Source: Rutpela maculata (lineage: Eukaryota; Arthropoda; Insecta; Coleoptera; Cerambycidae). From it: a stretch of DNA of 64,000 nucleotides. Below the pieces are notes generated by a model. The model was not told the DNA's origin, made no database searches, and saw nothing but the letters and a program-made list of their open reading frames with translations. Positions 55,973 through 64,000 of this stretch are shown piece by piece; the first letter of the stretch is position 1, and each line of letters starts with the position of its first letter. A program made the position numbers and the translations under genes. Where the stretch lies: assembly GCA_936432065.2 (NCBI GenBank), contig OW386286.2, forward strand, positions 261,473,987-261,537,986, written 5' to 3'.

Positions 55973-56310
55973 GGTAATTAAATTTCCTACACATACGGTA
56001 TGTCGAGGCAGATTTTTAAATGACTCGGTCAGATTTTATTAATGACATAATAAACTGTCAAAAAACTGTAAAAAAAAATATTCAAAATTTAAATAATGAA
56101 CCAATATCGCTATATTCATATGAAAATTATTTTTTTTAGTCTACACATAGTACATAAATTATATAGTAGTAAAATCAAACTGCCAAATACACAATTTGAC
56201 AGCTGATAGCTGTCCAAAAGATAAAATTAAAACAAAAAATATTAAAAAAATAATATAATTAAAAATTTGCCTCGACAGATGTGTACGGTATTTAATTACC
56301 TTTAATTTAA
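55973..56310. mobile_element. AT-rich MITE with about 50-bp inverted ends
   Basis: TTAAATTAAAGGTAATTAAA at the left is mirrored by TTAATTACCTTTAATTTAA at the right. Further in, CATACGGTATGTCGAGGCAG has an inverted partner CTGCC-like GCCTCGACAGATGTGTACGG. 338 bp, no coding frame. It lies between two HINE-A copies. Confidence 0.75.
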
Positions 56311-56370
56311 AAAAAAATATCCCGATCCGATGAATATTAAGAGATTTTTGAACAGTAAAATCCAGAATTT

Positions 56371-57058
56371 CCCCACAGTGTAGTGGTAGTAACGACAAAG
56401 AAAAATTTAAAAACTTTTATTGTTCGGATAGGCTTAGAATGTCCTGAGACATCGAGATTTTAAGTTTGAGTAAAAAAAAATTCTGTCTATCTGTCTGTAA
56501 CTGTTTTTCTTCCGCGCACGGTTACTCTGGAACCGTTTAAGATATTGACTTGAAATTTGGTACACGCATGTAATTTAACGACATCTGGCACCAGATTATA
56601 TTTTCATCTTATTCTATTGAAGGGTTGGGGGTAAATTGGGATAAATGGGGGTAAATAGGTAAATTAGGCAGGTAAAAGTCCATAAAATTGGTATTTAGTA
56701 TATACAAGAGAAGCTAATATCTCAAAAAAAATTTTGGCATTAGCCACCTCCATTACTACCCCCACCCCATTATAAAAGGGGATGAAAAAAAATGTGATTT
56801 AGTGTGTGTACAAGAACCAAAGGCCTCAAAATATTTTTTTACTTCATCCATCCCCACTACCACCCTCCTATCACTACCCCCACCCCACTACCGATGTGGG
56901 ATATCGTCTTATGGGTTTTTTGAGTAGACGATTTCAAATATTATATTATTAAGTAAAGTTCCATAAACAATTATTTCCACATACAAAATTTTGTTGTGAG
57001 AGACTTGGGTAGTAAATCTGGATGTGGAAGTAGTGATTCCTTATGCAGCGGTTTTTGA
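56371..57058 (+). repeat. HINE-A copy with degenerate left hairpin
   Basis: The left end is degenerate (CCCCACAGTGTAGTGGTAGT, then AACGAC). The microsatellite is short (TCTGTCTATCTGTCTG). The rest is collinear with 41619-42342 and ends GGATGTGGAAGTAGTGATTC near 57035. Confidence 0.78.
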
Positions 57059-57614
57059 ATATACAACGTACCAAAAATCGATACCACTTGGATGGGGGTG
57101 ATCCATGATCTCATCTAATAGTCGGTAGGCTGCCAACAGAGACAATCCTAGGGCTAGTGAACCGCCTTGAAAGGCGGTGGCTGGACTAGGAGACAATCCC
57201 GGGGCTAGCGCCGCCATGAAAGGTGCTGGGTGGATCAGGGTGGGTCAAAGTTGGTGGTCGAGAACCATGGTTTGGAGTCCACGGTAAACTGTAGATCCCA
57301 AGGCAAAATGGGCCATCCCTGATTGACTAGTAAAAATAGCAGTACTACTAATCTAACACGAGATCATCTAGGGTCGTAAACAAGTGTATCAGTTTTTAAT
57401 CTTACTAACAAAAGGTAACACAACTCTAGGATGCCCCTGATTCGTATCCGGAAAAATCAGGAAAACAAAATTTACGAAAAAATTAAACACTAAAAAATAA
57501 ACGAATTTCTCTGTTTAGAACTGATGAGTAATTAGGTACAAAACAATATGTAGCGCAGACAGTGTATAAGAACAAAATCAGTCACTATATTTAATGAGCT
57601 TAATTATTAAAACA
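57059..57614. other. Interval with GC-richer repeat-like sequence, no gene
   Basis: GACAATCCTAGGGCTAG and GACAATCCCGGGGCTAG recur 68 bp apart (57140 and 57191 regions) in a GC-richer stretch resembling LINE 5' leader sequence. No frame or RNA recognised. Confidence 0.3.
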
Positions 57615-57965
57615 GTTTAGTCAAACGCTCACATTGATTGATTTTTGATTGATTGATTTACCAGCGTGCGGTAGGCATTGCTGCCACTCCCAAGTTATAC
57701 AGCTGGGCCTGCTACGTCCACGCTGGGTTGGACTAAGGTCATGCTTGTTGCCAGCAGCGAGAGCCACATGGCGCATGGTAAAGGAATGTGGGATGGGAGG
57801 TGTAGGTATTTGTGAGATGCGTTACCGCATTATGTCGTGAGGGAGCGTTTAAGCCCCCCTTTTTTGTATTTTTGGTTCTGGGCTTCTGCCTATTCTGGGT
57901 CTTCTTGTGAGATATGTTGCCGCGTTGTGTCGCTGCTATCTGTGCTCCTATTTTTGTACTTGTTT

Positions 57966-58440
57966 CTACAGGTCTTCTTCTTCTTCTGAGACTTCTGATT
58001 CCTCCGTTTCTGATTCTGGTAGAGTATATATCGCTCCGATTTCTTTGTGAAATTCATTCTTTCCCCTAGCTTTTCTTTCCCAGTATGTTTGGTCCTTTCC
58101 CAGTTTGTTCATGATCCTCTCGATTGTTGTTTTCCACGGGTAACATGGTCTCCCTATTTTTAGTTTGGTGCTGTTCAGTGTTAGCGTTTTCTTCAGTAGG
58201 TTTTCTGCTGTCCTTTTTGCTTTAACCTTCTTGATCCTTTCCCTTATCTCTCTGCTTACCAGAATATGGTCTATTTGTGTGATTGAGCTTCCATTACTCC
58301 AGGTGTTAATGCATGTTTGACTTTTACTCCAAGTATTTCTTATTGTTAAGTCAAACATGTGTGCTAGGTTTTTCAGCGCGTTTCCATTTTCGTTAGACCA
58401 TGTGTGGAGTATATGTGCATTAAAGTCTCCAGGTACACGA
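57966..58440 (-). CDS. LINE apurinic-type endonuclease C-terminal part
   Basis: Read from about 58440, GDFNAHILHTWSNENGN (catalytic G-D-F-N-A), then MFDLTIRNTWSKSQTCINTW and SSITQIDHILVSREI (catalytic D/H in Q-I-D-H-I-L). This is the second half of a LINE endonuclease/exonuclease/phosphatase domain. A basic region with IGRPCYPWKTTIERIMNKLG follows, then an acidic tail ESETEESEVSEEEEDL before a stop at 57966. The domain would nick target DNA. The N-terminal catalytic residues and any reverse transcriptase are absent. The frame is open over 130 codons. Confidence 0.65.
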
Positions 58441-58671
58441 TTTCACTGCACTATGTATATGCTATGATTTACTGCGTTAGAGGGAAGCACTGTGGAAAGT
58501 TTTGGTTTCTGTACCTAATTAAACATTAACTAATATTTCTTATCAAGCCGAGGTATAAATTATTTTACACATTCACTTATACAAACTTAAATATAACTTC
58601 TATACGTTGACACTTTGTATTTAACTTTTTCAAGCTTTTATGGGTATGCATTGGTGACAGAACACTATAAG

Positions 58672-58760
58672 TCATCTCCCTGCCTACCAGAATATGATCT
58701 ATTTATTGAGTTGAGTTTGCGCTGCTCTAGGTATCAAGATTGCTCTTTTCTGTGCGTATT
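58672..58760 (-). pseudogene. Second endonuclease fragment in the same retroposon
   Basis: CTACCAGAATATGATCTATT and following bases align with 58258-58300 of the endonuclease (the Q-I-D-H-I-L-V-S-R region) with changes. It therefore seems to be a diverged duplicate of the endonuclease core. Confidence 0.4.
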
Positions 58761-59614
58761 TTCTTGGAAACCATTTTCCTGAGAGAAACCTGTAATCGTG
58801 TATACATACATTGAGGTGCCATAAGAATTCAGCCTGGACGCTACACACCGACAGTGCCCCATTGATTATTTCTGATCTAATCCAAATTAAACGTTTGAAT
58901 ATTTTTAGCAATTATGAGAACCTCACCTGAAAGGTATACTTTAAGGGTAGTGCGCCACTGATCATTACGTATTCAATTTTGATTACATTTTTTTGAATAT
59001 TTTTAGTAATTATGAGAAAACACACTTGAAGGTTCACACAGGAAATCTGTATAATCACACTTTAATAGCGATGCATTACTAATTATTTCGGGTTATTATT
59101 ATCACCATTATTATATCGTGCGCAATTCTCTTGATTGGCTGAAAGAAATTCGGTTTTGGCTATTAATTATTATTTGTATTTTTGTAATAGTTTGGTTTGT
59201 ATATTTTTGCTGAAAGAAAAATATTTAGTGCCCTTATTTTAATTTATTGTCTAGGAACTATCAAGCATTTAAAGCATATAGGTATAAATTTAAGTAAAGT
59301 GGTATAGTCGAGTGTAGACTTATCTTTAGCCTTAGTGTTGATTGATTTATGGTTTCCTAGAGGCTCTCGGGTTATTCTCCACTTTTTATGCACTGAGATA
59401 TTCTAATCACCCACATTAATTAAATATTAGCTATATAACTTAACTGTTGTAATGTTATTTTACATATCACTTTGCGTATTATTTATCACTTATCACATCA
59501 GCGTAATTTCGTCGCTTTTAATCGGGATTTAGGCCAGATTACTGGCACCGAACTTAAACGCGTCCGATGTCTTTGAAATCACTAGACGAACTCGGTTTAG
59601 TCAAACGCTCACAT

Positions 59615-60579
59615 CTGATCAAATTATAGATAAAGATGAACTTAAAATGAATACATATAGCTCAGAGCAAAACCAATCACATTTCTATCAGCGGCAAGTA
59701 ATAAATATAGAGCTGGATATACAGGTTGTCCCACCGCGAACTGCATCGATCTATATAGGAAAAATACGCACCAAAAAATTTTGAAAATGTAGGAAATCAC
59801 TAATGTCAGTATGGTCAATCCAAAGATAATAATTACAAGCATTTGGCACTTCCGCTTATCCCGGAAGGCGATACCAGCTTGCTTATTTTAATTGGAACAT
59901 ACTCTATCCCGTTTCAGAGATATTTGACATTTTATATAATATGTGACGGTTTGCAATAACCTTTATAACTTTTTTCACGTAAAAGATCCTCATTTGCTTT
60001 TTGGCACGCAGAAAGACCATCAGATGAAGTACGCTCTACAGTTTAAATAAATTCAATAATAATACACAAAGTGTTCAGTTTTTTACGTTAAATTTTGTCA
60101 ACTTCACTTCAAACTTGTTTAATTCAAATGGAACACCCTGTATTTTTTGCATTAAATTATGTAAAATTAAATTCTTCTGTTTACCCATGTAGATATTGTA
60201 GAGGTTTAACTTACGATTTATTGAATTATTTGTAGTTTTCTTAGAAATTCTCTATTCAAATCCAAATCCAGAATTCGAATCATTTTTGAGGATTCGAAGG
60301 CGGTATTAGGATATTTTAAAATGAAAAGATTCGTGATCCGGATTTGTAGAATAAATAAAAAAGAATTCGTATTCGGATATTTAAGTTTTGAATTCGATTT
60401 GCAAAAATTATAGTTAAAGATACCTATATTTACTAGAACTCTAGCGAAAAAGCACTATCGCCCCAATTTTTTCTACCCCCTACATCTCAGAGGTAAGTGA
60501 TTCGCTTAAACAATTTTTTCTCGTAAAGTACATGTTATTACTGTAATTAGCCATGGCTTTGTTATTGTTACACCAGATT
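59615..60579. other. Interval with a possible CAGG-ended MITE
   Basis: TATACAGGTTGTCCCACC at about 59721 and GGAACACCCTGTATT at about 60126-60141 may be the ends of one element. The right end equals that of 47836-47998, but the left matches poorly. GGATTTGAATAGAG-like degenerate repeats at 60250-60400 are low-complexity. No gene. Confidence 0.3.
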
Positions 60580-60650
60580 ACTTCCACATCCAGTGGAAGT
60601 ATAGTAACAACAAAAAATTTTTTTTTATTGAAATAGGCTTAGAATTTTTA
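60580..60650 (+). repeat. HINE-A left-end fragment
   Basis: ACTTCCACATCCAGTGGAAG followed by TATAGTAACAAC and AAATAGGCTTAGAATTT is the first 70 bp of the family, showing that its hairpin end persists alone. Confidence 0.75.
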
Positions 60651-61956
60651 ACTTTATTTCCTGTACTTACTATTATTGGTTCTAATACTATCTAGGTATT
60701 AACTTTTACTGAGTGAAACAATGCATATAAAGGCGGGCAGTATAAATTAAGAAGACAAATTAATCGTTAAATTGTAACTAACCCCTATCGTATAAAAGTA
60801 ATTCAACCTAATGGTATACGATATGCATATTACCGTAAATAATTTAAATCTTTTCTATACCATATGACAATCCTTTCACAAGATTAACTTAGATCATAAA
60901 ATATGCTAATGCGGATGTGATTTACCATGTGTTTCTATTGAGTATAAAGTTAAGTTGGTGACATAATTTCTTTAATGAAGTTCCAAATTTTCTCTTTGAT
61001 TACTACATAGCTAAGCAGATGTTATATTTTGTTTGCATCTGATTTAGCAATAGATAAAATATTGTTAAATGTATAATGTATATTATAGAACAATATACCA
61101 GGCCTGCTTGACTTTCGTCAAATAAACTAAAGTAGCTCACAAAACCTTAACCTAACAAAACGTTTATGGTTTCTTAAGCATTTTTGTATTTACCTACTCA
61201 AAAATATATTTAAACGGTAACGCTAGAGCTGGAAAATCTGATAGTAAATCACTTTGTTTGTTAACTTGTTAACAATGACATGGTTATCTACTTAGTATTT
61301 GTCTGCGATACGAGGAACTTTTTCGTAACGGCGCGGCGGCATTTCAGAACGACAGTAAACCTTTTTCTATTTTTTATACCACCACAAGAGAGTAACAAAT
61401 AAACCATAAATCACCTGTGAAAGTAACTACAACAATAAAGCAAAAAGTGATATCATTCTTTGTTTTATAACCTACCTATTTATTGTCAGCATTTAGTCTT
61501 CCATACTTCCATATTAGTTATCTACTATATTTTTTACCATTTGCACCACACAACACATATACACACATTTGTTTAGTTGATTTATAATTTTTTATTTAGA
61601 AATATCCCTTATTAAATAAAGTAAACAAACACCTGTCGTTAGCTACTAAATTTTTCAACTACGTATGTACGATTTTCATTTGTTCACGACTTAGGCGGTG
61701 AATATAAGCAGCCTACCAAGATCCGCTAAAAGGGTTGACATTTGGAGATGGATTATTACAAAGAGTCTCGCCGATTAAGTATGTGGAATTGGGCCCAGCG
61801 GCTTATTATGCTATTCATTCACATGAATGTTGCTTATGACTAGGAATTCTTAATAAAATATATACCTAATAAACCTCTATCCACTATATTACCAGAGTTA
61901 TATGGGTAACAACTCTCAACTTTAAAATTAATTTTTTTCAAAACTATTGAAGATAA
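60651..61956. other. Non-coding AT-rich interval
   Basis: No gene, RNA or repeat end recognised. GGCGCGGCGGCATTTCAG near 61332 is a lone GC-rich patch. Confidence 0.35.
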
Positions 61957-62515
61957 CACAGGCCCACAAAAAAAAAAAGTTGCCTGCGCCGGGGTACTGA
62001 CCATACCTATCCCTTGTATTTTGTGCCGCTGAACACGAATCTGACCTTAGTTTTTCCCCTATACGTCAGGTTTTTTTTTTAACAGCAAATAAATATATAA
62101 ATATGACGATTCAACACGACTTTTTTTGCTGTTAAAAAAAAACCGGACGTGTAGGGGAAAAACTAAGATCAGATTCGTGTTCAGCGGCAGACCACTTTTT
62201 TTGGTTGCCACTGTGCCACACTTAGTGTGGCGCAATCCCACAAAAAAAAGTCATCTGCGCGGGGGTACTGACCACATCTATCTCTTGTATTTTAAGCCGC
62301 TGAACACGAATCTGATCTTAGTTTTTCACCAGCACGTCAGGTTTTTCTTTTAATAGCAAATAAATATATAAATATTAGACTTTTTTGCTTTAAAAAAAAA
62401 AACCTGATGTATAGGGGAAAAACTAAGGTCAGATTCGTGTTCAGCGGGTCAAAATACAAGGGATAGGTATGGTCAATACCGCGGCGCAGACAACTTTTTT
62501 TTTTGTGGGCCTGTG
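61957..62515. mobile_element. Nested foldback MITE, CACAGGC ends, TAA duplication
   Basis: CACAGGCCCACAAAAAAAAA and its inverse at 62495-62515 are flanked by TAA (61954-61956 and 62516-62518). The interior is a double palindrome. GCCGCTGAACACGAATCTGA occurs in plus sense near 62030 and 62300 and inverted near 62170 and 62430, each next to CTTAGTTTTTC or its complement. There is no protein-coding content beyond spurious frames. TWA duplication suggests a PIF/Harbinger-type nonautonomous element. Confidence 0.8.
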
Positions 62516-62802
62516 TAATTAAATCAAATTACCTAACAGGAGACGTTGATATAAAATAGTTTTATATTTTACATTTTTTTTTACATTCCTGTTACGTCAT
62601 TTAGCATATTAAAAAATATTTTTAATTTTTGAGGGTGCTGTTTTTAAATATTATTGAGTGATACCTTCCAAAAAAATCTGTATTATTTAACACTCATATA
62701 ATTATCGTGTGTAAAAATTACTTCAAGGTCAGGTGCTTAAAGGAAGGTGGAAGGATGGTGGATGCTTAAAAAATATATAAATCTAGGTAATGAATAATAA
62801 TG
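62516..62802. other. Short AT-rich interval
   Basis: Nothing recognised between two MITEs. Confidence 0.4.
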
Positions 62803-63259
62803 CAGGCATACAAAAAAAAATTAAGTGCGAAGACCACTGAGTTCCTACTCATTTGGATGCTAATAATAAAAAAAAATACACTAAAAATGTTTTGTACAAA
62901 AATTATGTATTTTTTTTTCGTAGAATCAGAATACGCGATAAATAATGGAGAGTGCCATTAAAAATTCAAAAGTTAGCTCATCACGGGTGGGGGGTGGAAA
63001 ATTGTTTTGCCCAAAGGATGTCCCCCTCTGAACGGAACAACTTTTGTCTGAAACATTTTTCGCTAGTATCCCTTCCTGAGGAGATATTACTATGGATTAA
63101 TTAAAATGGCTTAACCATATTGTCTAATAAAATCAATACTTCTTAAGCAAAAAAAATAATTCAGAGCCAAGCTAAAAGTAGCAGTATATTTTTTCGATTA
63201 AGTGAGTAGGAATTAAGTGGTCTAGGTCTTCGCACCTAATTTTTTTCTTTGTGTGTCTG
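62803..63259. mobile_element. Foldback MITE related to the CACAGGC family
   Basis: CAGGCATACAAAAAAAAA, then TTAAGTGCGAAGACCAC, is mirrored by GTGGTCTAGGTCTTCGCACC and TAATTTTTTTCTTTGTGTGT at the right. GAGTTCCTACTCATTTGG near 62838 and AGTGAGTAGGAATTAAGTGG near 63200 extend the arms. The target duplication is unclear. Confidence 0.6.
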
Positions 63260-63286
63260 TTAGTGGCTTCTGTAAGTCGGACAAAC

Positions 63287-63922
63287 ATGTCACCAATTCA
63301 GAGCCTAACGAGACTCTGTCTTCCCCCCCCCCCCCCCGTTTTCGAGGATGCTGAACACGATGGCAGTGGTATAAACTCTTTCCGAGTTAACCCCACCCCC
63401 CAAACGGCCAAAAACCACCCCCGAAAGGGGTTATCGCGAATAGGCCGTCTCATACCGGCAAAACCTGCGTCACCCCCCGTTTTCGAGGATGCTGAACACG
63501 ATGGCGGTGGTTTAAACTTTTTGACCCCACCTCCTAAACGGCCAAAAACAACCCCCGAAATGGGTGAAACCTGGATACGCCGTCTCATACCGACTAAACC
63601 TGCGGCACCCTCCATTTTCGAGGATGCTGAACACGATGGTGATGCTGGATCTTCTTCCCGAAGCAAACTAACCCCTGAAATGGCCAAAAACTACCCCTTT
63701 GATACCCGGTTTTATGAAGTGCACCGGATAAGAGAAAATGATTCATTTGTTCATAGATCATTGAGTACACGCCGGATGATTTTAGGTGGGAAAACGACAT
63801 ATACGAAAGAATTACATTCAAAAGTACGCGGGCTCGCGGCAGCGAAGAGTACACATAATCCCGCGCAGCATCTCTGCGCCTCCACTTTTACTGTAGCTGG
63901 ACCACGAAGATTAGTCCATTAG
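63287..63922 (+). CDS. 211-codon frame with three in-frame FEDAEHDG repeats, status uncertain
   Basis: ATG at 63287 and stop TAG at 63920. Three repeats of 47 and 45 codons begin near residues 19, 66 and 111: PVFEDAEHDGSG, PPVFEDAEHDGGG, PSIFEDAEHDGD. Each is followed by Pro/Lys-rich sequence (AKNHPRKGLSRIGRLIPAKP; GETWIRRLIPTKP). A non-repeated C-terminal part ends YEVHRIRENDSFVH and HNPAQHLCASTFTVAG. The repeat spacing of 141 and 135 bp keeps frame. However, the same DNA (CCGTTTTCGAGGATGCTGAA) occurs at 42780 and elsewhere outside open frames, and the opposite strand is also open over 63298-63687. So it may be repeat DNA without a gene. Confidence 0.3.
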   Translation: MSPIQSLTRLCLPPPPPVFEDAEHDGSGINSFRVNPTPQTAKNHPRKGLSRIGRLIPAKPASPPVFEDAEHDGGGLNFLTPPPKRPKTTPEMGETWIRRLIPTKPAAPSIFEDAEHDGDAGSSSRSKLTPEMAKNYPFDTRFYEVHRIRENDSFVHRSLSTRRMILGGKTTYTKELHSKVRGLAAAKSTHNPAQHLCASTFTVAGPRRLVH

Positions 63923-64000
63923 CATAAAAACAAGAACTCGGATACTGTTAATGCATATACGACTCATTTCGTGATAACTGCGTGTTATTGCATAAATAAG

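Larger units (their letters stand above)
57635..59594 (-). mobile_element. Retroposon with 20-bp target duplication and AATC-type tail
   Basis: GTTTAGTCAAACGCTCACAT occurs exactly at 57615-57634 and 59595-59614. Reading the minus strand, the element starts CGAGTTCGTCTAGTGATTTC at 59594 and ends in a CAATCAATCAAAAATCAATC tail at 57635, as expected for LINE-mediated insertion. The only recognisable coding piece is an endonuclease at 57966-58440. Between 58440 and 59594 there are endonuclease-like duplicates near 58680-58760 and AT-rich sequence. Confidence 0.75.

Noticed and set aside
63298..63854. Minus-strand frames of 129 and 86 codons
   Set aside because: Antisense readings of the repeat-containing frame; no independent features.

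Overview
This window looks like repeat-rich, AT-rich eukaryotic DNA, most likely from an insect (a beetle or hemipteran would fit, but the species cannot be named from sequence alone). The reasons are insect-type LINE, Copia and Ty3/gypsy remnants, 5S-rRNA- and tRNA-derived SINEs, hAT-like and TWA-duplicating (Harbinger-like) foldback elements, CAGGGTG-ended elements, Helitron/DINE-1-like repeats, and only one convincing host exon. There is no operon-like organisation. Almost every readable reading frame is transposon debris.

Layout. 0.5-3 kb: a 5S-derived SINE and a minus-strand Copia remnant split by a GC-rich element. 3-9 kb: foldback elements, a LINE reverse-transcriptase tail, and a 2.0-kb composite element with a TTA target duplication that carries a decayed gene of an uncharacterised 'HQDIKEMERKYQG' family. 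9.2-9.5 kb: an 86-codon exon with good splice signals, resembling PPP1R14-type inhibitors of protein phosphatase 1. 9.7-16 kb: CAGGGTG-ended elements, a broken tyrosine-recombinase (Crypton-like) gene, an hAT MITE, and a tRNA-like SINE. 17-25.5 kb: a 2.1-kb transposon with long inverted ends, a 1.5-kb CAGGGTG element, and a 2.4-kb palindrome with an hAT MITE in its loop. 27-32 kb: a second 5S-derived SINE, tandem repeats, and LINE RNase H and Cys-rich transposase-like fragments. 34-41 kb: mariner-type debris, a second HQDIKEM-type remnant, a Ty3/gypsy integrase, and a 2.3-kb DNA transposon with 29-bp inverted repeats, AAAT duplications and a frameshifted DDE-type transposase. 41-52 kb: several copies of one DINE-1-like family, a second mariner-type transposase, and the best preserved LINE (385-aa RT frame). 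52.8-54.9 kb: a large inverted duplication whose two arms encode the same uncharacterised protein head to head. 55-60 kb: more DINE-1-like copies and a retroposon with a 20-bp target duplication whose only recognisable domain is an endonuclease. 62-64 kb: nested foldback elements and a 211-codon frame with three in-frame repeats.

A unifying observation is a short motif around GCTGAACACGA that recurs in otherwise different repeats on both strands. In the 7-9 kb element it merges into the coding frame of the HQDIKEM-type gene, so many of these repeats may carry a shard of that gene, or the gene may have been captured by a repeat bearing the motif. Boundaries supported by target duplications are base-precise. 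All other repeat boundaries are approximate. All family assignments come from reading motifs, without database searches.
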